A stretch of DNA of 64,000 nt, taken from the NCBI GenBank assembly GCA_951812625.1, contig CATOSP010000003.1:495335-559334 (forward strand), read 5' to 3'. A model generated the notes under the pieces. The model saw only the letters and a program-made list of their open reading frames with translations, was not told the origin of the DNA and ran no database searches. Position 1 is the stretch's first letter. The number at the start of each line of letters is the position of its first letter. The stretch comes from an uncultured Dehalococcoidia bacterium. GTDB lineage: Bacteria; Chloroflexota; Dehalococcoidia; Lucifugimonadales; UBA3495. Both the position numbers and the translations under genes were made by a program. Shown piece after piece: positions 17,994 to 26,827 of the stretch.

Positions 17994-18980
17994 AATCACC
18001 TCACTCGGCATCCCCGTTCAAAGTCCCCACACCCATGGTAGATGAAACCACGCGACATCCGTTTTGACGCGAACGTTGGACGGTCCACCAAGCCCATCGG
18101 CACAAGCTCACTTCGCCTGGACTCTCGCCCCGTTCCGAGATGCGGATGCATCGGACGGCTGCCGGGAGTTCCGTCCGGGCAATCCTGTGGCTCGCGCACC
18201 CGGGCTCTCAGTCCCGTTCCGGAGTCGCTTTCCGGCCTCCGCAACCTCGAATCTCTCCAATGCACGCCATCCGGAGCTCCGGCAATGTTGCCACCCTGGT
18301 TCGGCGGTCGGGTGATGGAACGCGATCCCTGGCGATTCCAGGTCTGAAGGCGAGCCAGGCCACCAGCACTCCCTGCAAGAAATTTGCACAGGTAGCATAT
18401 CTGCAGACCCCACATTTCGGCGTTTGGCGACTCTCGTTCATGACAAGCTCAAAGGATATATTCCATCTTGATGGGAAACTGGTTGTTAGCCCCGACAGCA
18501 CAGAGGACGGGAGACGGCAGCAGGAAGCCGGAACGGTCTACGGCAGATCAGACGCTTCACAGAGGAGAGCAGCGGGGAACATGGAAGGTCCCACTGGACG
18601 TCGGATGAATTGCCGAAGGAGTCGTTCTGATTTCCGGCACAGATGAGGATTCCTTGCCCGGTGTCAACTCAATGCCAACCCCTCCCCTGATGTGCGGCCT
18701 TTTCCAGGACCCTCAGGAAACTGAGATCCAAGTCTGGAAAAAGCAAGTACAGGTTGGCCCGCTACAGTGGCTTGGACGAGGCTTACCTCTTGCGTCTTGA
18801 ATCCTGCGAACGGCAGAATCCGTCGAGGGATTGTCAAGCAACTGTCTTGAAAGAGAAAATTGCAAAATGTTCGGGCGCACCAGCCACAGGCTAAAAACCG
18901 CTGCTCGGCTACGAATTCCAGCGGTCTCAATATGGGGCACCCCACCATGGTCGAAGCCAACATCTTCAGCACTATCGACC
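17994..18980. other. About 1 kb without a supported gene, left of the IS5 element
   Basis: Frames on both strands are open but show no domain, start signal or coding character that I trust. The stretch 18,420-18,980 is more AT-rich than the island average. It may contain a gene relic cut by the IS5 insertion: a minus-strand frame crosses the element border, which real genes should not. Confidence 0.4.
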
Positions 18981-19093
18981 TAGGGCTAATCGACAAATAG
19001 GCGAAAATTCTGAGGCAGGCAGACAGGCAGGGTGCAGGTAAAGGCGGGTAGGATTTGGTGTCATCAGCGCCAGTGTGGTGGAGGGATGAGGGA

Positions 19094-19462
19094 ATGGAGG
19101 GACGGCAGATTAACGATGGACAATGGCAACAGATTGAGGGGTTTCTGCCGGGTCGGCCTGATTCGGTGGGGGTAACCGCCAGGGACAACCGCCTGTTTGT
19201 GGATGGCGTTCTCTGGGTACTGCGCAGCGGGGCGGAATGGAAAGACTTGCCAAAGGAGTACGGCAAGTGGAAGAGTGCCCACAAGCGCTATACCCGCTGG
19301 GCCCGGGCTGGTATTTGGAAGAAGGTCTTTCAGGTGTTGCTGGATGACCCGGACAACCGGTATGTGATGATTGATTCCACCATAGTCAGGACTCACCAGC
19401 AGGCGGTGTGTGGTAAAGGAGGGGCCAAAGTGAGGCTGTGGGGCGGTCCCGGGGAGGACTGA
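19094..19462 (+). CDS. IS5-family transposase, OrfA part
   Basis: ATG 19094 gives 122 residues: the DUF4096-like N-terminal domain (INDGQWQQIEGFLPGRPDSV; LRSGAEWKDLPKEYG) and the first catalytic Asp in YVMIDSTIVRTHQQA. It ends GGPGED at 19462, 24 bases past the start of the second frame. A -1 shift at the CCAAAG near 19,425-19,430 would give GAKSEAVGRSRGG, joining the frames into the complete DDE transposase. Whether that shift is programmed or a disabling mutation is not decidable here. Confidence 0.75.
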   Translation: MEGRQINDGQWQQIEGFLPGRPDSVGVTARDNRLFVDGVLWVLRSGAEWKDLPKEYGKWKSAHKRYTRWARAGIWKKVFQVLLDDPDNRYVMIDSTIVRTHQQAVCGKGGAKVRLWGGPGED

Positions 19463-19845
19463 GCACGAAGATACATATGGTCACCGATGCCCGGGGTCAA
19501 CCGGTACGCTTCGCCCTCACCGGAGGACAGGAAGCCGATGCACCTCAGGCCATACCCCTGCTGACCGGGATAGAGACTGAAGGGGTCATCGCTGACAAGG
19601 GATATGAAAGCAATGAGATCCTGGGCTTTATCCACAAGCAGGGCGCAGAAGCGGTCATTCCGCCCAAGTCCAACCGCAAGGACCCCCGGGAATACGACCG
19701 GCAACTGCACCGGACCCGGAATCTGATTGAACGGGCTTTCAACAAACTGAAGCAATGGAGACGATTGGCTACCAGGTACGACCGGAAAAGTCTCTACTTC
19801 CTGTCAGCCTGGTATCTGGCTACCGCCATTACCTGGAGTCACTAA
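19438..19845 (+). CDS. IS5-family transposase, OrfB part
   Basis: This frame carries the catalytic centre: GRSRGGLSTKIH, IADKGYES with the second Asp, and RNLIERAFNKLKQWRRLAT with the catalytic Glu. It ends 14 bp before the right inverted repeat. It needs the OrfA frame for its first Asp and DNA-binding part and so is unlikely to work alone; the expected product is a frameshift fusion. Confidence 0.75.
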   Translation: MGRSRGGLSTKIHMVTDARGQPVRFALTGGQEADAPQAIPLLTGIETEGVIADKGYESNEILGFIHKQGAEAVIPPKSNRKDPREYDRQLHRTRNLIERAFNKLKQWRRLATRYDRKSLYFLSAWYLATAITWSH

Positions 19846-19861
19846 TTGTCGATTAGCCCTA

Positions 19862-20690
19862 ACACTACAGTCGCACTAATTCTGATTTGGAAATCCCGGT
19901 CTCGAATTCGACTTGATTTCGTTAGCATTAGAGACTTCGGCCGAAGCCAGACGTTGCGATTCTAGGACCGTCCAAGACTCCCAATGGCCATCTGCGACTG
20001 TAGTACTAAGGACTTTCGGATGCGGCGTTCGGCTATAAAACCGAAGATGACATCCGATTGTTCGGCCCCTTGGGGCAGATAGCCCAAGTTATCCCGGAGG
20101 AGGAAGTCGAATCAGTCAGCGTTGGAATATGCCCTTGCGCGGGTTCCTGGCATCAATCTGCCATTGTTCCAGAAACCGCTCCATCTCCCTCACGCCCATC
20201 ACCCACTCCTCTCTGAATCCTCAACAACCTAATCCCGTTCCTCCACAAATTTATCCCGTGCTTCTACGCATGTCACATCGGTTTTGGTTTAGAGACTAAC
20301 GTCGCAGGATCCTGAGGAATCAAACCTACGGCCTGGAAGTGAAGGACGGGGCGGGGTGGTGTGGGCGGTGGCAGCCGAGTACAGGATCGCCCGAAGAAAG
20401 GGGCGCCGACCAGGATGGTCGCGAAACGCGAAGTGCCGGTCAGATGGGAGGTCGGGCTCGGAGTGAACCCGAGGAGCTACGATAATCGGCCGTGCCATGT
20501 ACTGGCGTGGACTGGTTCGGCAAAGCCGTCGTCTCCGCAGGAGACGGGAGTTTCAGTCGCGGCTGTGGCGAGGAAGACGCCGGCCAGCGCAGGTCCAGAC
20601 CACTGGCAAATTAGTGGTATATAAAAAGGTATATAATAGCTAATGTCAGTCTCAATAACGCCTGTATTACGCTCGATAATCGTATTAATG
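19862..20690. other. AT-richer non-coding stretch next to the tRNA
   Basis: No supported gene in about 830 bp. A plus-strand frame starting near 20,415 (MVAKREVPVRWEVGLG) is too weak to call. Lower GC than the rest fits an island border zone. Confidence 0.4.
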
Positions 20691-20780
20691 TGGCGGAGGG
20701 AGTGGGATTCGAACCCACGTCTCACGAAAGCGAGAAACGGTTTTCAAGACCGTCGCCTTAAACCGCTCGGCCATCCCTCC
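20691..20780 (-). tRNA. tRNA-Ser (anticodon UGA), CCA encoded
   Basis: The minus strand folds as a class II tRNA: acceptor GGAGGGA with TCCCTCC, anticodon stem ACGGT/ACCGT around loop CTTGAAA (anticodon TGA), a long variable arm CTCGC-TTTC-GTGAG, and T arm GTGGG-TTCGAAT-CCCAC. Discriminator G and CCA (20691-20693 on the plus strand) are encoded. Its 3' end points left, towards the accessory island. Confidence 0.97.
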
Positions 20781-21187
20781 GCATAGCTAACATCCAGAGA
20801 CTTTTGGTGTGCGTTCAGGCCATTGTTAAATCCACGGGCCGCCCCAGGGGTCTAGCTCTTGTGTCCAATCGCATTTTCGTATTGCCGGGATGAAAAACCA
20901 ACTCCCAACAGTCCAACCCCACAGGAGACTAATGACACCTTAAGCCATGAACCTTCAACAAAACTGTATACATCGGGCCCGGTGACTGTCAACGATACTT
21001 CAGTATGACGCTTCCAGATTCCATTTCCTGCTGGCCATCGCCCAGGAGTGGCGGCTGGACTGTGTCGGCGTCAGTTCGATCATCGGGATTCTCCGGGGAC
21101 TGCTCAGGGTGAACAGCCGCCAAGCGGGTACAGAACCTGTGTCATCCCCCGGGGAGCGTAGAAACGGGGAGCCAGGGGAGTGAGCGA
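20781..21187. other. Intergenic region with a possible gene relic
   Basis: A plus-strand frame without a start (20986-21183) reads FHFLLAIAQEWRLDC and VSSIIGILRGLL, which looks protein-like, and may be the C-terminal remnant of a lost gene. Otherwise nothing is seen. Confidence 0.35.
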
Positions 21188-22375
21188 CTACTGTTTCGGA
21201 GCAGGCCCGAGCACCCTGTACTTGCGGTCTTCCGTCCGCTCGTCTGTCGGCAGGACCTCTACAACTACCCTGGATAACCCGACAACCTCGCCCTGGGCGT
21301 CAAAGCTGTAGTTGTCCCCGATGGCCCCACTCCAGGTGATTTCGTACATACAATCGCGGAAGCCTTCAGCATCCTGGTCGTCGTTGGTCTGCTTGAGACA
21401 CTCAGCCGCGATGTAGACGTCGTCGTAGGCGGAACCCAGGTGCCACGGCAGGGTCACGTAGTCGTAACGCTCCCGGAAATTGGCCAGCACCTCCTGCGCT
21501 TTTTCGTTGTTGGGGTCCAGGTCAGCCGTGATCGCCTTCATCCCGGTTGCCGCGTCGCCCGCGATTTCAAGTGCGGTCGTGCCCACCGACACAGTTTCAG
21601 CGTAAATCGGCCCCTGATAACCGACTTCCCGCGCCTGCTTGATGATGGTGCCGGCGACGAACTCGGACTGTGGAGCTAGGTGGAGAGCATCCGGTGTCGC
21701 GTCGAACAGCTTTCCCAGTTGGGACCTGAAGTCCGTGACGTCGGACGAATACCGCTCCTCGGCTACGATCGTGCCTCCGAGTTTCTCGAACTGGGCCACT
21801 GAGGTGCGCCGCACACCCTCGGCATAGTCGGTGGCTTCCGTGATGGTGGCCAGTCTGCGGACACCATCGGCCCACAGAAGGTTCCCGGTGTCTATGCCCA
21901 CTTGTATGTCGCTAATCTGGGTGCGGAAGATGAAGTCCCCGGCATTGGCAATGTCCGGGTTGCTCGCCAGCCCGGAGAACAGGATAACGCCGTCCGCCTC
22001 CGCCAGCGGCGCTGCGCCGAGCATCGCGCCACTGCATGAAGGTCCCAGGATAATCTTCACGCCGTCCGCTCCGGTCAGCTTCTTATAGGCGGTGATCGCG
22101 TCCTTCCCGCTGCATTGGGAATCCTCGACGACAAACTCCAGCCTGCGGCCATTGATACCGCCTGCGGAATTGATCTCGTCCGCGGCCATCTGCTTGGACT
22201 GGTTTGCCACGGTGCCGTAGGTCTCCCCTGGGCCTGTCAGCGATTCCATCACTCCGATCCGGAAGGGAGCGGCTTCCGAGCCGTCTTCACTGCCTGCACA
22301 GGCCATGACCACCATGGCCAGGACCGGCATCAATCCGAAGAGAATTAGATGATGCTTAGCTGTTATCCGAAACAT
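21188..22375 (-). CDS. Branched-chain amino acid/amide-type ABC substrate-binding lipoprotein
   Basis: I start at ATG 22375 because it gives a signal peptide with lipobox MVVMAC (Cys26); the longer frame has no signal. The 395-residue product has the two-lobed periplasmic-binding fold type I: RIGVMESLTGPGETYG, AADEINSAGGINGRRLEFVV, GPSCSGAM and SAYDDVYIAAECLKQ, as in LivJ, AmiC and UrtA. No permease or ATPase gene accompanies it, so it probably feeds a transporter elsewhere, or shares the Urt one. It lies 180 bp downstream of a glutamine synthetase-like gene on the same strand, hinting at an organic nitrogen ligand. The frame contains no adjacent amidase regulator. Confidence 0.85.
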   Translation of the reverse strand: MFRITAKHHLILFGLMPVLAMVVMACAGSEDGSEAAPFRIGVMESLTGPGETYGTVANQSKQMAADEINSAGGINGRRLEFVVEDSQCSGKDAITAYKKLTGADGVKIILGPSCSGAMLGAAPLAEADGVILFSGLASNPDIANAGDFIFRTQISDIQVGIDTGNLLWADGVRRLATITEATDYAEGVRRTSVAQFEKLGGTIVAEERYSSDVTDFRSQLGKLFDATPDALHLAPQSEFVAGTIIKQAREVGYQGPIYAETVSVGTTALEIAGDAATGMKAITADLDPNNEKAQEVLANFRERYDYVTLPWHLGSAYDDVYIAAECLKQTNDDQDAEGFRDCMYEITWSGAIGDNYSFDAQGEVVGLSRVVVEVLPTDERTEDRKYRVLGPAPKQ

Positions 22376-22432
22376 ATTAGAGCCCTGATACCTGATTTGG
22401 TGAGCGGCCTGTCGCTGAAGTAATGCCCCTTC

Positions 22433-22449
22433 CGCCGCGAAGCGGCGAA
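22433..22449 (-). repeat. Small hairpin in the leader of the binding-protein gene
   Basis: CCGCCGCGAAGCGGCG forms a 5-bp GCCGC/GCGGC stem around GAA. Almost the same hairpin (CCGCCGCAAAGCGGC) occurs at 24073-24087 upstream of the glutamine synthetase-like gene, so both transcripts may carry it. A TATAAT-like box on the minus strand lies at 22487-22492. Confidence 0.4.
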
Positions 22450-22555
22450 TCGGACTTGAGCAGCCAACCCGGCTGGGTCCATTCCGATTATATACTCTCA
22501 AGGCCGCTCCACGACGTGTACGTGAATTTCGGCCGCGGTCCCGCACGGCTCACTT

Positions 22556-23938
22556 CTAAATCCGCTCGAAGTAGCGCACACGCTCCCAGTCGGTCACAGC
22601 CCGCCTGTAGGCGTTCGCCTCGGTGGTGAAAAAGTGGGCGTAGTGCTCCACCACATCCGCGCCGAACGCCGAACGCGCCAGTTCGCTCCCCTCAAAACTT
22701 GCGATCGCCTCCTCCAGGCTACCCGGCAGCATCACCTCGTCCTGTGCAGAGTAAACATCTCCCACGTATGCCGGAGGCGGCTCAATCCGCCTCCCGATGC
22801 CCTCCAACCCGGACGCGATAACCGCCGAGTAGGCCAGATATGGATTCACATCCGCTCCCGGAATCCTGCACTCAATACGCAGGCTTGGCCCCGTGCCCAC
22901 AACCCGGAACCCCGCAGTCCGGTTGTCCGGCGACCACGCCAGCGCCGTGGGAGCCCAGCTTCCCGCTTGGAACCGCTTGTACGAATTCACAGTCGGCGCA
23001 TAGCAGACCATGAAATCCGCCGCGTACCGCATCCACCCGCCCAGGAACCAGCGAAACTCCTCTGAACACGCAATCCCGGCGAGGCTCCCGTCCCCTGCGA
23101 ACGCATTCGTCAACTCCCCGTTCTTGTCTCTCCACAAACTCACGTGCAGATGCGAACTCGAACCTGCTTGCGCCTCGTCCGGCTTCGCCATGAAGGTGGT
23201 GCTGCACCCAAGCTGGTCTGAAATCTCTTTCGCGGCCTGCTTCAGCACCAGGTGCCGGTCCGCCATCTCCAGTATCGGCGCGTAGCGGATGTTCAGCTCA
23301 TGCTGACCCCGGCCAAACTCCCCCTTGGTCGATTCCACGGGCACCCCGGATGCTGCGAGATGCCGTCGGAATGCTCCGTTCAGGTCCTCGGTCCGCGCAC
23401 CCTGCAGGAGGTGATAGTCCTCAATGTACCATCCAACCTCTCCCAGGTCTCGATACCCTTTTTTCGCCGCTTCAGGGTATGACGTCCGAAACTGGTAGTA
23501 CTCCAGCTCAGACCCCGCCATGGCGTCGAACCCCTGGGCGTGCAACCTCTCCAACTGTCTGCGCAGCATCGAACGAGGCGCAACTTCCACCGGCCCATGC
23601 TCTGACTCTACTTCAGCATCGCAGATCACCAGCGCAGTCCGGTCAAGCCACGACAGTTTCCGGACTGTCCCCAGGTCCGGCACCAGGTGTATATCACCGT
23701 AGCCGCGGTCCCAGTTTGAAAACTTGTACCCTGCGACCGGCTCCATCTCCATATCCACCGTGAACAGGTAGTCGCAGGCATGAGTGCCGCCCGCCACATC
23801 AGTCAGGAAGAACGAAGCATCCAGCCGCTTCCCCATGAGTCGCCCGTACAGGTCTGGAAACGCCAGTATCACAGTATCGATCGATCCTTCGTCAACCGCC
23901 GACTTCAACCCCTCAACATCCAACATCCCTGGTGTCAT
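22556..23938 (-). CDS. Glutamine synthetase-family ligase (gamma-glutamylpolyamine synthetase-like)
   Basis: ATG 23938 is preceded by GAGGGGGGAAG and yields 460 residues; a longer in-frame start lacks this site. The C-terminal catalytic domain shows ELEYYQFRTSYPEA, STKGEFGRGQHELNIRY, FMAKPDEAQAGSSSHLHVSL and VNSYKRFQAGSWAPT, the metal- and glutamate-binding motifs of GSI folds. The N-terminal AFPDLYGRLMGKR and HACDYLFTVDMEME patterns are those of PuuA/FluG-type relatives rather than ammonia-assimilating GlnA, so the acceptor may be a polyamine or another amine. It has no adenylylation loop. It shares direction with the urease genes but is 604 bp beyond ureD, with its own leader hairpin. Confidence 0.8.
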   Translation of the reverse strand: MTPGMLDVEGLKSAVDEGSIDTVILAFPDLYGRLMGKRLDASFFLTDVAGGTHACDYLFTVDMEMEPVAGYKFSNWDRGYGDIHLVPDLGTVRKLSWLDRTALVICDAEVESEHGPVEVAPRSMLRRQLERLHAQGFDAMAGSELEYYQFRTSYPEAAKKGYRDLGEVGWYIEDYHLLQGARTEDLNGAFRRHLAASGVPVESTKGEFGRGQHELNIRYAPILEMADRHLVLKQAAKEISDQLGCSTTFMAKPDEAQAGSSSHLHVSLWRDKNGELTNAFAGDGSLAGIACSEEFRWFLGGWMRYAADFMVCYAPTVNSYKRFQAGSWAPTALAWSPDNRTAGFRVVGTGPSLRIECRIPGADVNPYLAYSAVIASGLEGIGRRIEPPPAYVGDVYSAQDEVMLPGSLEEAIASFEGSELARSAFGADVVEHYAHFFTTEANAYRRAVTDWERVRYFERI

Positions 23939-24542
23939 CGTCTTCCCCCCTCGCACGGTTATTGCCTCCAGCCTGTCCGTTCCTCGCTTGTACCTGATTG
24001 ACGCCCTTTGCCCGCCATGCTGCACCATAATCGCTTCAGGCGGTCATTTGATGAGCCTATGGATCGCTCGTGTCCGCCGCAAAGCGGCAGAGCGTCCACT
24101 TCGTGATTGGATTCAAGACCCGGCTTTGATAGCTAGTTTGTCTCTTCCCAAAACAGTGAACTGCTCTCCAAAACCCTGCTCATGAATCCACGGGATTAAC
24201 CGACGGGATTAATGGCAACAAGTATGGTCCGGCCTTCGGTGTTTAGCCGTTAATGTAGTCTACCATCCTTGCGTGGCGCGCCCGCGAGGTATCCTGTCCA
24301 TGGCAGTTGTGCCACTGTATTGTCGGAGCGACAGGCACGAGCATTGCCTCAATCCTTGTACTGTGGGCGATGTCGGTCCTCCGGCTCATAACTATTGCAG
24401 CCGCAGATTGAGAACAGGTAGCGCCAGGAGAAGTCGGTGGTGGTCAGGTGTGGTGGTAGGTGGAAATCACTCGGCGGGAAGAGCTGCGAAACAATCATCG
24501 CTACTGCTGTCTCACCAACTCGGACGCCTCCGTCAACGCCGG
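23939..24542. other. Leader/intergenic region between ureD and the GS-like gene
   Basis: No gene seen. Contains a GCCGC-AAA-GCGGC hairpin (24073-24089), a short direct repeat GGGATTAA (about 24,192 and 24,203) and, at 24537-24554, a 7-bp hairpin CGCCGGT-CAGT-ACCGGCG overlapping the ureD stop that may mark the end of the urease transcript, although no T-run follows. Confidence 0.4.
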
Positions 24543-25442
24543 TCAGTACCGGCGCACGAAAGGCAGGGGCGCGCCCGTAATCGACTCCCGCGCCACTGAC
24601 GCAAGCTCAGTCAGCGCGGTCTTCACCGGCTGGGTTTCGGTTCCCATGACCTTGACTGCCACTCCGGTATTCCAGGTCAGCGTGGTGACGCCCACCATCA
24701 TGCTGTATTCCCGTTCCCACTCCGGCCTGATTGTCTCCCGAAGCCGTTCCACCAGAACATTGGCGTCAACCTTCCCCGACACCACCAGTAGAGTCCCAAG
24801 CGTCGGTGTATCTACCAGGCCCAGGGCCACCCTTGACTGTGCCGATTTACTCTGCGGCTCCAGCCGGTAGGACTCATGGTACACGGGTACATCAGAGGGG
24901 CGGCAAACGGTGAGGCGGCTTTCCAGCCAATCATAGGCCAGTGACTCGCCGCGGGCCAACCGCCCCGGCGCGATGACCTCCCCGTAGAGCAGGCTGCCTC
25001 CGGGCGCGACCGTGATCTGTGACTCCTGCCGGAACCTCGCCCCTTGGAAGGGGATCAGGGGTTCTGGCAGGTACTCCAGGTACGCGCCGTCCGCCACCGT
25101 CAGGCAGGTTTCCTGGGTAGCAAGGGAATCCGGCATGGCGTGAATCTTCGTCGCCGACTGGGTCGTGATGTGTGCCCTGGCATCCGGCCCAATGGAAACC
25201 GAGATGCGCTGATGGTCTCCCTGGAAAATCCCGGCGGTCGGGTTGGCCAGGAACAGGAACGCCATGTCATCCAGGCAACTGTCCAGGTACAACGCCCGCT
25301 GCACCACGAACGGCGGGCGCGCCAGGCTCTTCACCAGCCTTGTCCTGCCATCCCTGGCCGCGAAGTGGAGGTCCGCCGAGCCTGTGACGGGTGGACGTTT
25401 GGCCGCCTCTCCGAGAGTTGGCCTAGCCTTGAGGAGCGCCAA
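24543..25442 (-). CDS. ureD: Urease accessory protein UreD
   Basis: The 299-residue product matches UreD/Ure[47 protein letters not shown] and [16 protein letters not shown] are conserved family segments. UreD forms the UreD-UreF-UreG complex that docks on the apo-urease and delivers nickel and CO2 for lysine carbamylation. The TTG start at 25442 overlaps the end of ureG by 20 bp and is served by GGAGGG, so it is translationally coupled. It is the last gene of the urease set. Confidence 0.95.
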   Translation of the reverse strand: MALLKARPTLGEAAKRPPVTGSADLHFAARDGRTRLVKSLARPPFVVQRALYLDSCLDDMAFLFLANPTAGIFQGDHQRISVSIGPDARAHITTQSATKIHAMPDSLATQETCLTVADGAYLEYLPEPLIPFQGARFRQESQITVAPGGSLLYGEVIAPGRLARGESLAYDWLESRLTVCRPSDVPVYHESYRLEPQSKSAQSRVALGLVDTPTLGTLLVVSGKVDANVLVERLRETIRPEWEREYSMMVGVTTLTWNTGVAVKVMGTETQPVKTALTELASVARESITGAPLPFVRRY

Positions 25443-26052
25443 TCCCCGTACCCTCCAGTACCTGGGCCATCACCCGGTCCACACCTTCTCCGGTGCGGCA
25501 ATTGGTGAACATGAAGGGCCTCTCGCCACGCACCATGCGGGCGTCCCGCGCCATGATGTCCAGGTCCGCACCGACGTGTGGGGCAAGGTCGGTCTTGTTG
25601 ATTACCAGGAGGTCGGTCTGGGTAATTCCCTGTCCGCGTTTTCGGGGAATTTTGTCTCCGGCAGCAACGTCTATGACGTAAAGCTGGTATTCGGCCAGCG
25701 CGGGACTGAAGGTCAGCGTGAGGTTGTCTCCTCCACTTTCGATGAGCACCATGTCCGCGTCGGGAAACTCGTCGGTCAGTTCCTCCACCGCCAGCAGGTT
25801 CAGGGACGGGTCCTCCCTGACTGCCGTGTGAGGGCAGGCGCCGGTCTGCACGCCCCGGATACACTCCGGTGCGAGCACCCCTGACAGAGTACGGCGTGCG
25901 TGTGCTTCATCCTCCCGCGTGAAGATGTCATTGGTTATCACCAGGGGTTGATAGCCCGCATTCAGCAGCCGGGGCACCAACGCCTCAATCAACGCCGTCT
26001 TGCCGGAACCCACTGGCCCGCCGACTCCGATGCGCGGTACTTTGTTAGACAC
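25423..26052 (-). CDS. ureG: Urease accessory GTPase UreG
   Basis: The GTG start at 26052 follows AAGGAG. The 209-residue SIMIBI GTPase shows the P-loop GGPVGSGKT (11-19), VITNDIFT, the nickel-binding Cys-Pro-His motif in [17 protein letters not shown] and the guanine-specificity NKTD. It delivers Ni2+ to urease with GTP hydrolysis. ureE, the usual nickel-donating chaperone, is absent from this cluster, so UreG may get nickel from HypA/HypB or another source. Confidence 0.97.
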   Translation of the reverse strand: MSNKVPRIGVGGPVGSGKTALIEALVPRLLNAGYQPLVITNDIFTREDEAHARRTLSGVLAPECIRGVQTGACPHTAVREDPSLNLLAVEELTDEFPDADMVLIESGGDNLTLTFSPALAEYQLYVIDVAAGDKIPRKRGQGITQTDLLVINKTDLAPHVGADLDIMARDARMVRGERPFMFTNCRTGEGVDRVMAQVLEGTGIGAPQG

Positions 26053-26079
26053 GTCCGCTCCTTCCCCAAGAGAGAATTA

Positions 26080-26772
26080 TCAACTCGCAAAAACCCTCAG
26101 ATCGTCGGACTCATGGCGCATGGACAGAATATCCAGCCCCGGACAGAAGGACGTCATTTCTTCCCAGGATCTACCCCGGATCTCGTCCATCGTCCCTTCC
26201 AGGTTCGCATGGAGCCGCCCACGGATACCCTGCGCGTCAGTGTGGGACACAGGCAACAGGCGCATCGCCGCCCCGAGGACCGACACGGCATGTCCATGGC
26301 ACAGTACGAGCAACGCTTCCCCGGCTGCAATCCCGGCTCCCTGCGCCACAACACCCAGGGCGACCGCTCCATTTCCGGGACTCTCCCGCCGCATCACCAT
26401 GTCGGCATACCCGGCCTGGACCCCACCATCTCCCATGAACCTGGTCTCGGCCAGCAGCCGCCGTCCAAATTGGGCCGATGCTGCCCGGACTTCCGACGGC
26501 AGCTTCAATGCCCACAGAAGTTGGTCGATGCGGATCAGCGATTCCAGATCGCTGAAAGCGGCAACCCTGTGTGAGTTGAGGAGCGCCACGCCGTCCCCCG
26601 GCAGCACCGACCAGGTCAGTTGTCCGACCAGAAACTCTTCAACGTCGCCCGCGGTGACGACCAACCCTCGCGCAGCCATCGCCTCCAACCCGTGGGAATG
26701 GGCATACATGCCCGTCGGGAAGAAAGAGTCAGCCAGTTGCAGCGCGGCCAGGAATGATTTTGCGTCGGTCAT
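26080..26772 (-). CDS. ureF: Urease accessory protein UreF
   Basis: 230 residues, all-helical UreF family: LLQLADS-type start ALQLADSFFPTGMYAHSHGL is diagnostic, then GLEAMAARGLV and the late DILSMRHESDDLRVFAS with the conserved C-terminal helix that inserts into UreD. It gates GTP hydrolysis by UreG and couples nickel transfer. It sits 55 bp after ureC and 27 bp before ureG. Confidence 0.95.
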   Translation of the reverse strand: MTDAKSFLAALQLADSFFPTGMYAHSHGLEAMAARGLVVTAGDVEEFLVGQLTWSVLPGDGVALLNSHRVAAFSDLESLIRIDQLLWALKLPSEVRAASAQFGRRLLAETRFMGDGGVQAGYADMVMRRESPGNGAVALGVVAQGAGIAAGEALLVLCHGHAVSVLGAAMRLLPVSHTDAQGIRGRLHANLEGTMDEIRGRSWEEMTSFCPGLDILSMRHESDDLRVFAS

Positions 26773-26827
26773 GCGTCGCCGGAGGTCAGCGTCTCGTGGT
26801 CAGTTTGCTGCGTTCATCAGCCGTCAC

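Larger units (their letters stand above)
18981..19861 (+). mobile_element. IS5-family insertion sequence (ISL2/IS1031-like)
   Basis: Terminal inverted repeats TAGGGCTAATCGACAA (from 18981) and its reverse complement (to 19861) enclose two overlapping transposase frames. A TA or TNA target duplication is possible, since the outermost bases read TA on both sides. Length 0.88 kb fits this group. Confidence 0.85.

Noticed and set aside
18664-19284. 206-codon minus-strand frame
   Set aside because: It runs across the left end of the IS5 element and through its transposase in antisense, so it cannot be a native gene.
20415-20624. Small plus-strand gene beside the tRNA
   Set aside because: Weak coding character and overlapping minus frame of the same length; no domain.
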